Shown here piece after piece: positions 20,470 to 33,439 of a DNA stretch of 64,000 nucleotides. The stretch lies in contig NW_026516669.1 of the NCBI RefSeq assembly GCF_025766255.1, positions 248,001 to 312,000 on the forward strand. Reading direction: 5' to 3'. The position numbers and the translations under genes were made by a program. Within the stretch, counting starts at the first letter, position 1. Every line of letters starts with the position of its first letter. The stretch comes from Zychaea mexicana (taxonomy: Eukaryota > Mucoromycota > Mucoromycetes > Mucorales > Lichtheimiaceae). The notes beneath the pieces were generated by a model. The model saw only the letters and a list, made by a program, of their open reading frames with translations. It was not told where the DNA came from and made no database searches.

Positions 20470-21620
20470 AAGAGATTTTAGGCCAAACTTAGGCTTGTAA
20501 CCATTCCTAAGGAGTTGCGTATAAAATGTTTTTGAGTACCAGGTCAAATATTCTTGAAAAAGTCCTATATTAAAAGCTAATAAGAAAACTATTTGGGACC
20601 CCTCTATCTCTCATATCAGAATTTAACCATTTAAGACTCTCACAAATATCTCGCTTCCGCTTACCTAAAAACCGATTCCTCGACATCACAGACACGGCTG
20701 GTCGATGTCCTCAAGAACCACCATTCGCGGTTTAATTTTCCCCGTCGTGGTGTGCTATAAGGGTCGATGTTGAGCCCTCTCTTGTATACTGTGCTTATCA
20801 GCCCATTACCAAAACGGCTACGGCACGCTAATCCCGTGCTGACTCGTCCATTGATCGCCCATACACCTCCGCTGCAAGGTCATACTGAGGCATCCGCTCA
20901 AAAAATTCACTACACTTCGGCTATCAGTGGATGTGCCGATCCAAACCATCTTGACCTCGAATTCACGATAATATCATCCGTGCTGTATGCTGATAATATA
21001 GCCGTACTGGGAGCGCCAGAAAACATGGTGATATTCTCAAGGCTGCAGAGGATCACTCCGGCGAGCTAGGGTACCAACGGCATCCAGCCAACTGTACAGT
21101 CGTTGGACCACTACCCCCACCACCGCAAGGCCTAGACTTAATCAATGCAAGATTAACCGAGTTGAAAGCAAATGCGCCAGCACAACGCTTCTACGCGCTA
21201 TACAGCTTTCCGCTCTCCTACATCATCACTCTAAAATATTTTAGCACACCATTCACCCACGCTCTTTAAGCAGCGCCAGCAAAAGGCCCACGCCAGCATG
21301 AATATCTTACGGGGATGCGCGTCCACCAGTAAGCGATGGGGTTACGGCCGACCCTGTAGGAATATCGTACTTTTGTGCGGCCCGTGCGAGAATTAGGTCA
21401 TCGCCATCATTACGTAGCATTGAATACACAAATAAACACGACGCATAAAAGCTGTGTCAAGTTGGCAATGAACAACACCCCGACGCGCCAATTACCTACG
21501 ATTGTAGAAATGGTTTTGTCTAACCTGCCGTCTATGCGTCTCCAACTGCTTACTCTACAACACATGTTTGCTGCCAGGCTTTACCAGTTGCCAATGTCGA
21601 CATTGCTGCTTGTGTAGAAT
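20470..21620 (+). mobile_element. dead non-LTR retrotransposon: reverse transcriptase fragment
   Basis: Broken plus-strand frames preserve landmarks of a LINE-type reverse transcriptase. GVL-stop-GSMLSPLLYT (around 20745-20790) corresponds to the conserved GVLQGS..SPLLY motif, with the Gln codon now TAA. LYADNIAVLG (20978-21007) is the catalytic YADD region with the second Asp replaced by Asn. A later frame (21375-21617) resembles the post-RT thumb, with LQLLTLQHMFAARL. Several frameshifts and stops separate these pieces, so the copy is inactive. An upstream fragment at 20040-20260 may be part of the same insertion. It abuts the right end of the hAT-like element. Confidence 0.7.
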
Positions 21621-21821
21621 TACCAATATTGTGTCGCGTGCACACAGATCACAATTAGCGTAGTTTGTCTCAGCTCACCCCACTACACAGTCAGTAAAAA
21701 AAATTGAAAATATGAAAGAAACGCAACGACGACGGACCCTGTTTGCCAAGCGGTTAAAAAAGCGTACGACTCCGAGTTCCTTTGGTCCACTCGGATAATC
21801 TCCCCGATTCGATCCTTTCCC

Positions 21822-22253
21822 GTGTTTGGTACGATCGACATTGATTTGTCGGAAGGCGCATGTTCTGGCTGCCATCATTTGCAGAACCCAGCTGTCGCTG
21901 TGGCGATACTACAGTTCAGCGACAATTACACCAGCTGTACGTTTATCCGACCACAGCTTCAAGAGCCAAATACGCGTTTGGTGAAATACGAATTGGCCGA
22001 TGATGTGCACATTGTGGGTCATATCATCAAGTCATTGCCCCAATCTGAAGCCAAGATTCACACCGGTCGTTGGAAAAAGGCATGGTCTGCCTTGCTTTAT
22101 TTTATACGGGAAGCTGACTATCTAAAGTCATTCGGAAAGAGACTTGATGTGATTGAGCTACCAGCCGAAGAAGCTCTCACAATAGTCCGTATAGCGGTAG
22201 TCGCAACTCCCCCTACCGCAGCCACAGCCACCAATACCGAAGAAGGCACATAG
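21822..22253 (+). CDS. hypothetical open frame, possibly transposon-derived
   Basis: The 143-codon frame has no motif I recognise. It is rich in normal hydrophobic and charged residues, so it does not look like random AT-rich translation, and reads towards an Ala/Thr-rich end. An upstream basic segment (KETQRRRTLFAKRLKKR, from 21713) lies in another frame separated by a stop, so if this was one protein it is frameshifted. It follows directly after the dead reverse transcriptase and could be a retrotransposon ORF1/gag piece or a decayed host gene. Confidence 0.3.
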   Translation: MFGTIDIDLSEGACSGCHHLQNPAVAVAILQFSDNYTSCTFIRPQLQEPNTRLVKYELADDVHIVGHIIKSLPQSEAKIHTGRWKKAWSALLYFIREADYLKSFGKRLDVIELPAEEALTIVRIAVVATPPTAATATNTEEGT

Positions 22254-25200
22254 TGTCTTCACATACATACCACACACACCTTTTTCTTTTACAAATTCCT
22301 GGTATCCTACCCTTCGTTTCTCACTCTCCCCCCACCATTCAGTATCTTTCTCTCTTTTACTTATTACCACGTTACACATACATTAAGATCCTTGAACTCC
22401 CTCTATTGTACCTCTCTTTCCCCAGCCGCACTGACCATGCTCTTTTTCTCGTTGGTTTTTTAAGCTTGTGTTATCCGCTTGGAGATTCTAATTCAAGTTC
22501 TCAAAGCAGCGCAATATCCCAAAAGGTGAGGGTCATCGGTCCCTCATAAGAATACATTTTCAACTGATTACAACTCCTTATCATTTGTGGTCTCACATTA
22601 GATGTAGAAACGCAAGAAAAATGCTTTTCAAATATATACTAATCTTGTATTTTACCAGTGCCTGCACAGTGTGATAAATGTGATGGGTTGTTGATAGTTA
22701 AAAAGAAACAGATCGAATCAAAGCGAAAATAATGGACAATATGAAATACAGCAAGAGTCAATTCAGGATGTTTTGAGGAGTAAGCTCATAAACATTTATG
22801 TATTGTTTGAGATGCTGTTGTCTAGACTTCCGTTAAATGAGCCAACGCGGACACGCCGGATATTGGATTTTTCCAAGATGAGGAAGGTAGAGTTGTGAAT
22901 GCCATGATGATGGATGTTGTCTTCGGAGCGTAAGCGGCTATCTTGCCTTGATCAATGTGTTCCTTGATGTAGTGTCACCTTCGTCTATGTTGGAGTTGCC
23001 CCATGCTCTTTGACAGGTGACATCTCTAACAACTCACATATGTGGATACGAGAATAGAGCATGGTAAATACATTGTTTGGTGCTAGTTATTCAATGGTGC
23101 TGATTGTTCATGATCTTGATAGGTTCCATCATGTGTGATGATCTCTCTACTGTAACATAATAGCTACAAAGACGGCGGAGTGCGTTGAGTTGTCCGGATC
23201 GACATCAGAGTAGTGTGGATTACCACACACAGTTTAGGATTTTTTAAGTGTATTTATACACTTTACTCCTGCTTTTATTGAATATAGCGCAGGGTTCAAA
23301 GCAGGATTGTAGAATTATATGTAGCTCACACTAATAAACGCCGCACCAAGTACGCATCTGGTTCATATTTGGAACGGTTAAGCTGTTTTCGTATTTTCAA
23401 ATTGGTGATCGTCATGATGTCCCAATAATCAATCATATGCGCGTTTCTGATATAAAGCAATTTTTTTTCTTGTGGTTAATTATAGAGGCGCTCATCTCAT
23501 TGAAAATGGCCAGCATACTTTTTTATTCTTCTTAAGGGGCTTACAGTTGCTGGGGTATGGCTGTCATATTGCGCATCGATGCCAGCAAGAAAAAAGCTCA
23601 CTTGGTGCAATGGTGTGTTGGTTTCTACATTTAATTTCGAACTTGCAAGAGATGTGTAGAGATCTTTGATGCCGTATAGTTCCTTCATTCCATGGATGAT
23701 AGCGTGAGCTTCTTTCCGTGTTAAACCCGCCATATTGCTGACGTTCAATGACACGGGGCACAAAGTTTGCTAAACTACTTGTGCTTGTCGTCGTTTTGGT
23801 AACGTTGATCGGATGTGGAACGAAACTCAAAGAGCGACATGCTCGACAGCCCTTGTCAACGTATCGTTCGGATTCCAGGGACCGTGGCTTAGTTTACTAT
23901 AGCTTACCCTAATGCCTTAAGGTCCGTTATGAGCAAAGTGCTTGAATGATTTTGCAGGAACAAGGTTCGACAACCCACTATGTACAGCCAGGTCTGTAAC
24001 TGGTAGCGAAATGGTAAGTAAATAGGTTTCTTGGGCGACTGTAAGATTTTAAGGATGGTCGATACGTATCACCAGCGTGTCCCATCTATTTGCGAAGTTA
24101 CTGTTGTCGTAAATGATGAAGCCGTATGGATAGGTGATGGCGTGTAATCAAGATCACGAGTGCAGTCGTCAATTGGGTCTCCATACTGTGTGAATATAAT
24201 GCGAGGAAAAGATATACGAGCCGTCATTATACTCAATCGCTTCGATGACCGATTTTTCCCCCAATTGTTTGCTTAGACAAGGTGTTGTGGGGAATAGTCT
24301 TCTAGCGCGTTTCCGTAGACTGATATTCTTTCTGTTAATGCCAGTGCGGTTCTTGAAAAGTCTCCGGTAATGTACATTAATTTCTCCTTTGCATTGGCAA
24401 AGAGAGAAATTCATATATTTATAATTAAACCTATAATGTAGCCACTCTATCTCTACTTATCCGTATCAGTTTAGAGCTTTTTATGAAAAGCTCAATTTGA
24501 CTTGTCTTTATTTTACGCTAGGAAGGGTGTTAACATTGCTCGCAGCTGAGGTGGTCGAGAATTAAAGCTTTTGCTTCAAGTGGCAAGAGTTGAAGCTGAG
24601 ACATGAGCCTCCATAAAGAAAGAAGGAAAGAAAGTGCGGAAGCAAGAACGACCAGAAGATGATGACATCCGCGAAGCGCGCCATGCGAGAATGAACAAAA
24701 AAAGAAGAAGTAAAGGGTATGTCGCAGCCAAATAGACAGTGATTCTTTACTCACTCTACGTTCTTCCAATCTTCCAAAGTTAAAAATCTTAGTATCAGGA
24801 GGTCTCGTCGATTGCTAGTTGAAGGCTGTGTAGAGTTACTGAGTTCGAGTGCAGGCAGGGTGTCCATTCTCGAATCAGATGACACAATAAGTTCCTATGG
24901 TTGATCATGTTAATCAAACCCCTGATGTCTTGAAACCAAATTCGAGTATTGCAGAATTGATTGTTTGCGATACGGCTTTAGTTGTTAATCTTTTGTACAC
25001 TAGTGTAGATGCTTGTAACTATACTTTCGATTCTAAGTTACCTTTATGATTTCGTTGCTCCAATAAAATTCGCGGTAAGAACTTATCATCCTTCCGATTT
25101 ACTATCTACAAGGTTATCGCACGCTAGCTCATTTCAGGTACTTTAGTATTCAGAAAACAGGAGCAGCATCAGGTACTGTTTGAAAACACATAAGTTTGTT

Positions 25201-25711
25201 AATGCACAAATTTGAGCAGGCTATTGTGGTACACGAAGCTAAGAATGCCCCACGCCTGTTAAAAGACATGCGTAATCGCTTTATCGTGGTTGAAGGATTG
25301 CAATGATGTGCATGCTGTTGTAAGATTCACTACTAGTGTGCGTTTGGTTAGATATGAACAAGCTAGATCTATAAATGTCAGTCTGTTTTCCGGTGGGTGA
25401 GGATGCTCCTTTTATGGTTTATTATTTTGATCGGAGTGCATACAAGATGCCAGCCATTAACGACATATTCAATAACAACCCTAAACAATATAGAAGTTCA
25501 AGCTTCGTTGAGATTTAAAGTTACATATTGTTCCCTTTTTACAAAATGAGAAGTTTACAGAATGACGAACAGCAGCAATACATATGTAACTGCGAAGGAG
25601 AAGAGCTCTGCTGCATAAATTTTATTTCGTGAAAACAGCGAAATAGGCATGTGCATTCAAGCAACATCACCTCTTTAACTGCTGCGCTTGGCCACAAACA
25701 ACAGGGAGAAT
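22254..25711. other. gene-poor stretch with decayed coding remnants
   Basis: A CT-rich tract (22250-22480) leads into AT-rich DNA without recognisable genes. On the minus strand between about 24410 and 23480, frames interrupted by several stops read as protein-like sequence in pieces (24414-24169, 23830-23564, 23763-23497). This looks like an old coding insertion or dead gene, but I cannot name its family. The remainder holds nothing I can support. Confidence 0.35.
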
Positions 25712-25969
25712 ATGGCTCCTGCTGCTTCACCTTTGTTTCTTCTCATAGGTGCGCGCCGCGGTAAGGCAGCTGCTTTGGCTGCTTGGTCACCTTTATACAC
25801 TCGCATCCTCGCCGTCGCACGGAATGCTGACTTGCTCAACGGGCTTCAATCCGTAGATGCCAAACTTTACAAAGCGAATTCGCTAGCTGTTGTTGCTGGC
25901 GATGCTACCGAGAATCAGAGTAATGGAATCTCATTTAGCCAATGGCTTCAGTGGTCAATGTTTTCGTAG
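25712..25969 (+). CDS. short hypothetical open frame (85 aa)
   Basis: An ATG opens an 85-residue frame that is Ala/Leu-rich and more GC-rich than its surroundings, beginning MAPAASPLFLLIGARRGKAA. It might be the N-terminus of a mitochondrial-type presequence protein or simply chance. A GGTAAGG inside it could be a splice donor. No neighbour or motif helps assign a role. Confidence 0.25.
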   Translation: MAPAASPLFLLIGARRGKAAALAAWSPLYTRILAVARNADLLNGLQSVDAKLYKANSLAVVAGDATENQSNGISFSQWLQWSMFS

Positions 25970-27226
25970 AAAAGTGCAAGCGGTAAACTTATTGGATTGA
26001 AAGGAAAGAGTTCAGAAGAGAGGAGAGGTTTTATTGGGATATAGTAATAAAGCAACCTGTTCATACTAAAGTGTGTTCTTTCTTGATCTCATAGTTCATT
26101 TAATATCAGCTTTTCTTTATCGTTTCGCTTGCCCAAAAAGCGCCACCCTACCTGTGCAAGTAAAAGAGCTCAATTGTAATAGTGCCGTTCGGCGCTGAGC
26201 TTCGTAAATTTCGCAGAGAATGGGCTGCTCATGGATCGTAAGTTATTGTATCAAATGGTCTTTTTCTTCTCGCTTTAGACCATTATAACAAAGTATGTAT
26301 ATGAGTGTACGATAAATATAAGGCTGCCATAAGCCATTTAGCTTCAACCTTGACAGTCGATGAAACCTGAAGTAACTAGCATTGCTATCCGACCTAGTGC
26401 TGTGTATACTGACACGGCAGGTGCAACTCGTGCTGAAGAACTTTGAACTACTTTCTACTACTGCACATAATACATTCGTTTTTTTCCTGTTCATTTGTTA
26501 AGTAGCGGTTTTCCAGAGGGAGGATCGATGCAGGATGACCATCATCAAAAACGTTGACATGTACCGCGCTGGTGAGCTAATGCCATGAGAAAGCTGGTCG
26601 AGAATTAGCCGTCCCCGTGCTCTGTCTGGCTCTTTCTGCATTTGGAATGAGGAGAAGCTTAAGAAACTATCGCCTATAGATAAGCACATAAACCATCTTC
26701 GGATACATTCTATTACTTTAAATGGATTTAAACAGTGAGCTCTGGGAAGAGCTTAATAACAACTGTATCTATTGTGATTTTCTATCACGCGAAAACTATA
26801 GTTCATGTCAAGTGCTCCTCTATCTCAATTAAATGCAGTGATGATTTGAGTTCATAATAAAAACTATAAAATTCTTCACCACCACCACTGCTGCTATCTC
26901 TGGACATCGGTCGTATATCATCTACTAAATATAAATTAACGTATCACCTCTAGTTACTGCCTTACGTCGAAAAGATTGTGTATAAATGTCAATGAGAGTA
27001 ATAAAATTAATATTATTTAAAATTTAGATACAAAATTTGATAAGTAATAAAAAGTGCATCTACTACTATTTAAACACACTGTATTTGAGTAGATAGGCAT
27101 TGTATGGGAAGAATGGGTAGAAATATAAGACTTGTAGAATGAAAAGGACATGAACAGACGAGTGAAGCTTTAGAAGGAAGAAGATGGAGGAAGAAAGAGG
27201 TGCTTGTAGTACAAACAAATGTAAAT
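25970..27226. other. intergenic AT-rich stretch
   Basis: I see no gene. Open frames at 26243-26494 and 26498-26689 (minus) lack motifs. It includes the 3' flank of the ArfGAP gene. Confidence 0.4.
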
Positions 27227-30068
27227 TCATGCTTTTTTACACGGAGGTGAATTCATGGAACTTCGCCATACTCGACGAGCGCCGCGCGCAGTTATTTTTT
27301 GGTTGAAGTACATGAGTGCACTGTCATCAACGGCGTGGCCAATGCCAACTAATTCAGACAGTGGATATCCGTTATACGGGTCGACAATGAAAGCATCAGC
27401 ACCATTCTGGAACAAAAATTCAGCCATCACAAAATCGGGGAGCTGCTTGTTCTTATTCTCTTGCTGTCTTTTCAAAAGTGAGAAATGTAGAGGGTAACGA
27501 ACAGCAAAAGGTTCAGGGACGGGGAAAGTAAGAAACTTGTCGGGCACTTGTTCACCATCAGCGTCCAGGACAGGCAGTGAGATGTATTTAGGCTCGTGGT
27601 TGCTGTTATCGTCGCTGTTGCCTTCGTAATCACCGCTGCTGTTATCTTTATTAGTGATTAATGACAGTGTGGATGCGGTATGAGGTACGTTTGGATCCGC
27701 GCCAAGTGCAATTGAATGACCAGCCAAAACTAGGTCATCCTTTTCAATTGCTTCGAGTAGCAGCATCTGCGGATTGTCGAGATTCTTGTTTTTGGCTGGT
27801 CGTGCGAATGGTCGGACATAGGTCCTTTCACGGTACTTTGCAAAGATATAATCAACCTTGTCACTTCTAGGACTGTTGCTAGTTGGTATATGAGAGCTGT
27901 TGTCAGAAGAGGTTGTCGATATTCGTGGATCCCAAATGGCATTCGAGCGTGCATTGCCGAGCGCGAGCAAGATATCAATCACTTCAGGAGTATACGAAGT
28001 GCTGTCAAGCATGAGTGATCTGACCTTGGACAGGTGTGAGCCTAAACTTCGGTGAATGCCGGAGCATTCTAGGCAAAACAGGGTTCGTTAGCATAATGCA
28101 GGAAGTAGATTCAATTATGCACGTCATTTTGTCATTCAGCATATCTTTTTTCCTCCAGTACCTATGCATAATAGGATTCCCAAGTTTAAAGAGCACCATT
28201 CGGGGTTCTCAGAGCCGCAGTCCGCACATTTTGTGTTTGACACATCCGCTTCGTACAACCTTTGCAACAGCCGCGGTATGGTACCTTCTTTCTTGGCATG
28301 TGTTGTTGTTATTGTTGTTGTTGTTGTGGATGCTTTCGTACCATCGTCAGCCATAGGTGGCGCAAGAGGAGGAAAAGCAGCAGCTGACGTTGCCAAGGAC
28401 GGTATACTCGGTAAGCTGCTATCAGTTGTTGATTCAGATTCCTTGTTGGAGAATGTTGTTGGTAAGTAGAGCGATCCGGGTAATAATTCAGCGAAGTTCA
28501 TGTCCATGAAACCTGACGATGCTCGCTTAACAGGCCCGATAGAGTGACGGTAAAACTTTCGTTTGGCCTCAGACGTGATATGACCGACGAATGCACCTCC
28601 AATCGAGTTGCGCCGCGGAGCAGTGTTATCTTGATAGTTTATATCAGCTGTGCTTCCAGCGCCGTTCAGGACGCTTTCGATGGCGTTGTTGATCGTCGAA
28701 ACCCAATCGTTCATATCTTCCTTGGACATGGCCTGATATAGGCGTCGAAATTGTGGGGTAATCACCTCAAAGCAGAACTTTCGATCCGTGTTACGGGCTA
28801 CTCTGACAGTTGCAAAACGTAGGTTTAAAGGTTCCCGATGTGCTGCAGGACTTCGCTTCCAGTTACTGTACTCACAGAGCTGTCCTGTACGGAGGATGCA
28901 CCAGTATCTAACACAGTGGCCCCTCGTTTTAGTATTAAAATGGAAAGCAAAACACACATACCAATATATACACATTCCCAAGTTTTTTTTATATCCCCTT
29001 AAAAATTCCTCATTGTCATCGTCATCATTACTTATGCCAAGTGACACCGTGTGCAGGCCTGTCAGATCCATTCACTTTGAGCGGTCTTGATGTGGCAAAG
29101 AGAACACCTTCTTTTCGTCGTCCAGCTGATGCGCGGTTACCAGGTGATTGCAGATCGCGGATACCGTGAAACTTTCCTTCTTTGTCCTTATCCTTTATTG
29201 ATGATGGCGAGGAAGCGGCTGATGCTGATAAGCCGTCGCCGCTATGCTGTCGCTGTTGCTTTTTTTGTGTTGCAACCTGATCCACTGCAGCTTGCAGAGC
29301 TTTACGAGTAGAGGATCTTTCTTTGTTGACAATAGCCTGCTCTCGTGAAGCGTCGGCAATTAGTCCAGCAATATGTTCCAACCCAGTCTTTTGCCGCTCC
29401 AAATTCTGTGCAGTCGTCGTATAGTAGGCATGTTGTCGTTCTTGTAGACTAAACAAGTGGTACAAGAGCTCGGTCTCCTTTTTGCCACGATGTAGATCTG
29501 TTAGAAATGCGTGATAATCGAACCGTATCATATCGTAGCGAGATTTCTTGGCGAGATATTTAGTTTCGTTCTTCTTGCCTCCGAGATACTTTGACAGACT
29601 GGCATAGTACTTTTTGCTCTCTTCTTCGAACTGTCGCCGTTTGTGCTCAGCTTGTTTAATGTCACAATCGTACAGTTTCTGTAATGGACCGATGAGGAGT
29701 GTTTGCATTGAGTTTTGTAGCCGTTCTCGCTCATTGTGAATGTCGTCCCAGGCGGAATTGAGGTAGTGCGTAAAGAGAGGTTCGGTGCACGGAGTCTCAC
29801 GCAAGGCGGCGGTAAACTGCTGGTCAGCCTGTAGTAGGACTTGCTGTGCTTGAAGGCACGCTGTTGCTGTCTTGAGGATCCGTTTGACGCTTTGTTTGAG
29901 AGTGCTGGTTTTGGCCTCGAGTTGGCTGATATTTGCGCGAAAGGCGGGACCATCCCCCCAGTCGCGTTCAACAGTGGCAGCTCCAGCCCCTCGCCCACAA
30001 GGTGTGATATGAGCAGCGGTAGTACTCACTGCTGCTGTCGCTGCTGATGCGAGCGGTTGGTGTAGCAT
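27227..30068 (-). CDS. BAR-PH-ArfGAP-ankyrin protein (ACAP/centaurin-beta type)
   Basis: Three exons (30068-29032, 28922-28162, 28068-27227) join in frame to 879 residues. Domain order is an N-terminal helical BAR-like region (about 30-270, starting FRANISQLEAKTSTLKQSV), a linker, and a PH domain starting at KEGVLFATS with VRYWCILRTG after the first junction. The ArfGAP zinc finger follows: CADCGSENPEWCSLNLGILLC, then the second junction, then ECSGIHRSLGTHLSKVRSL. At least one ankyrin pair (ALGADPN; LFQNGADAFIVD) is near the C-terminus. The arginine finger HRSLG is intact, so it should stimulate GTP hydrolysis on Arf proteins at curved, phosphoinositide-containing membranes, in endosomal or Golgi traffic. 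The length and order match animal ACAPs; budding yeast lacks this full arrangement. Ser/Thr-rich linkers flank the PH domain. The start Met is the first in frame, but the first ~25 residues are weakly conserved in character. Confidence 0.9.
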
Positions 30069-33000
30069 CGATGATGTTAAGAGAAAGAAGAGTAGAAAAA
30101 GAAAGAGGCGGGAAACTGGTATCAGGCACCAGAACCAGGTTCATGAAAATAAAAAAATGCCGCATTTATGGACAACCGAGCGTGTAACTCAGATTCAACA
30201 CTTGGCGCTTTTTTCGGCCCGGGTAGTATGTATTGGCCCAGGGGCTTTGATCTTTTTAAGGAAACCGTTACTTACAGACAGGATTTTGATTATTTTTCCA
30301 AGTTTTGTTTTTGTTGGTGCTGTTTTGGTATGCAACTTGGGGGCAAATCTTCTGTTCTATCATTGACACTGCTGCCTATGCTGCTAGGATCAGGTGCTCT
30401 AGAGATTGTTTGCCGAGGACGGATTGAATTGGTTTAATGTTGCTGCAGCTGCTGCAGCTGCTGGGCATACAATGAATGCTGCTGCATTACTGCGAGCTGC
30501 TGTTGTTGTAAAGCATGTGATGGAGGCTGCGGTATGGTAGTGAGGCTTCTCTGAGCAGTCATTATAGTTTGTAAAATAAGGTGTGTTTGATGCAAAGGAA
30601 CATGGATTGTTGTCCTGGAGCAAAGTAGAGACTACTGACAGAAACTGCTTTAGTGGTACCAGTTGTTTAAAATTTGCAAATTTCGCTTTAGCATGCCTAT
30701 ACGAGCCAAAACAGTATAGCGCTTATTATATATCGCTGATTTGCATCAAAGAAAACTTGTGGCTGGTTGTAACCGTACAAGTGTGTGCATCCAGCATGGC
30801 ATCAAATCATATTGTAGATGTGATAGAATCTTAAATGGAACAAGGAACTGTAATCTCACCTCTTCGTACTCTTTAAGTACGTGTAAGCGTCTGCAAATAC
30901 AACTTGTCCGCTGACCTTATTCATAAACTTAATTATGTTAAATGTATGGCCACCTTTTAAATATATCTCATCGACGGCCCGCAATTGCTAATCAGAGAGT
31001 CGTCGTACCTCGCCGGTGAAAGCAGTGCACAAGTATTGGGCAATGGAATGGGCCTGTGTATTGTGTGCGAATGTTGAAGTTCGAGAAAGTTATGCCATTA
31101 TTGCTACTGCTGCTGTCTAATATATGGAAGGATGCTTGCATCGAAATTAGATAGTTTGGTGGTATTGCACTTCTGTCGAGCATGTCGTAACTTCTGCATT
31201 TCAAGAAGGATTTTATGGAAGCGCTTTGGTCCAACGGTTTTCGTACGACGCATGGTATACACAAATTGCCAACAGTCTTTGCCAGACCACCTGGATGCGT
31301 CGTCGTACATCACCCAGAATATTCGCATTGCAACATCTTGAGCCAGCAGTTGTAGAACTTAATGGGAGTCGTAACTGATAAACGCATTGCTGCATGTACC
31401 GCCAGTGCATCCTCATAATCCAAAGACAGCTATCAATATGTGTTAACGTCAAACTATGCATTAAAAGAGGGGAACTTGGCAAAAACGCTTCAACAACTTG
31501 GCGAGCATAAGGAGTATTTGTGTAGATTTTGACCTTGAGAGACTTTCTATAGGAGCATTTGAGCAGCATTATATTTTTGACCAGTTTGTGGACACCAGAA
31601 GTAAACACGCGGATAGTAAGGAGCTCACTGTATGATGTGATGTGTGCTTTTAAAAATAATCGTTGGTAATTAATCAGTATACGGCTATCACCATGGATAC
31701 TCAATCTCGAACGCCACACCGGATATCATGAGTGTAGAACGCCTTCCGAGCACGATACAGACGTGTTTCCCACAAAGTACCTTAAAATTATGGACTGTAA
31801 ACCGATTGCTTATGGATAGATGGCCGTCTATCATATGTTCCTTAAGAGCGCCTTGGTATGGACTGGCAGCCATTGGCCAAGAGTATTCAATCGCTTTCAT
31901 ATACCTGCTTGAATGGCTGAGCTTCTTTGCTATTTAAACAGAATCGGTTCGTACGATAATCAATATAAATTTCTGCAGAACAATGTTATTAGGATGCGCT
32001 AATAAATTAAGCCAGTGCAGATATCCCAATCCACCATTTTATAGAATTCACTTCCGTAAATAAGCTCGTGTATTTTCCTGCCACCATCACCACAGTCGAC
32101 GTCACTCATGTACCATTGTCGAAGATCAAGGAAGGCTCGATGACGAAAGAATACACTCGTCGGCAGCTTGTCGAACATCAGCTATGTTTTTATAATTATT
32201 GTTGTGTCGTGTGTATGTCGACGTGAAATAGATAAACTTATTCCCTTAACACCCGGTCCTATAATGTAGGCTGCGTCGGGGCAAGTGTTCGTGAAAAGGC
32301 AGAACCATGACCTTGCAAAAAAGGTTTTGGAACAAATCAACGACACGGACAGGGTCACGAAACAGGCGGCTTTTAATTTTACGGGAGGGATCAACGAAAG
32401 GATTGCGTGAGTTCAGCACCGCTGTCAATCACAACGAAGGCCTCCGTGTGCTGACGACGGTGTTAACTCGGTTGATGTTGGGCACCCAGCCGCGTCAACA
32501 TATAGCTTATCAGTACACCACGCTCTGTGGTATTAAGACATGTTTCCTATCCAATTTGTGTGGGTCTCGCTCAGCATTATCAAGTGAGTGCAGCAATGCT
32601 ATTCCTGCGATGTACTGACCATGCAGCCACACTTGTCAAAGGGCTAACAATTTTGAAAGAAGCGAGTAGCAGCTGATCATCGTCAGATATGCAATTTGTA
32701 GAGAGAAGATTCTTTTCTGTGGCCCACAGGCACATACTTATATGAATAGTTATATGGTTTAAAAAAATAACATAAATTTAAGTCACGTATATCATAGGTA
32801 TAGCATAGAATGCAATCATTTGCTAGGATATGAGATTCTATTATGACCATGTCTCCATGTGGAAAGCCATCATCTCTGTCAACCATGCAAAAAGCAGTGC
32901 TTCTTATTGGAGCATATTGTCCAATCACTGAAAGTATCTGTGCTTTGTAGATTTCATACCCTCCCCCCCCTCCCTACTGTATGTCATCCCCAGCCATTAG

Positions 33001-33439
33001 AGATCAAACACATGAGAGTGTGGCCCCACAAATGTAAGCCACGACAGATCAATTCACACATATTTTTGACGCAGCATGTCATGTCCCACATGCAAGCCAT
33101 CCTCGCTTACCACCGGCTGATCATCCCTTCCTTTCGCCACTGCCCCTTCCTTTGCACTTGTCTGTCCATCGTCTCCGATATGTTTCGCCTCTGTCGATTC
33201 ATTCTTTAAGAGAACAAAAAGTCGGCATTCAAAAATTACACATCGTCCGTTGCACCAATGCCTATATTTCCCTCTTTTTTTTTGCCTGGCTCTTCTTTTC
33301 TTTTCTCTTTACATACACATCTCCCCTGCCTACACCTCCCTCAACCCCTCCCTTCATCCCTCTCTCTTTCTCTCTCTTCATCTTCCTTTCGTAAACCTCT
33401 TTCTCTCTTATTCGATAGACTTTAGACTTATAGACTATA
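30069..33439. other. intergenic region with unassigned minus-strand frames
   Basis: No gene is secure. A 42-codon Gln-rich frame on minus (30562-30434, ending LQQLQQH) may be an exon fragment. On minus at 31900-31104, overlapping open frames (70, 168 and 74 codons) read as plausible globular protein, including an LWRSRL-like start reminiscent of F-box proteins in this phylum, but stops and frameshifts interrupt it; I suspect a pseudogene. On plus at 32262-32618, two frames (with KKVLEQINDTDRVTKQAAFNF, then VLTTVLTRLML) also look like a broken coding remnant of unknown family. A C run is at 32960-32971, and a CT-rich promoter-like tract (33270-33410) precedes the next gene. Confidence 0.35.
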
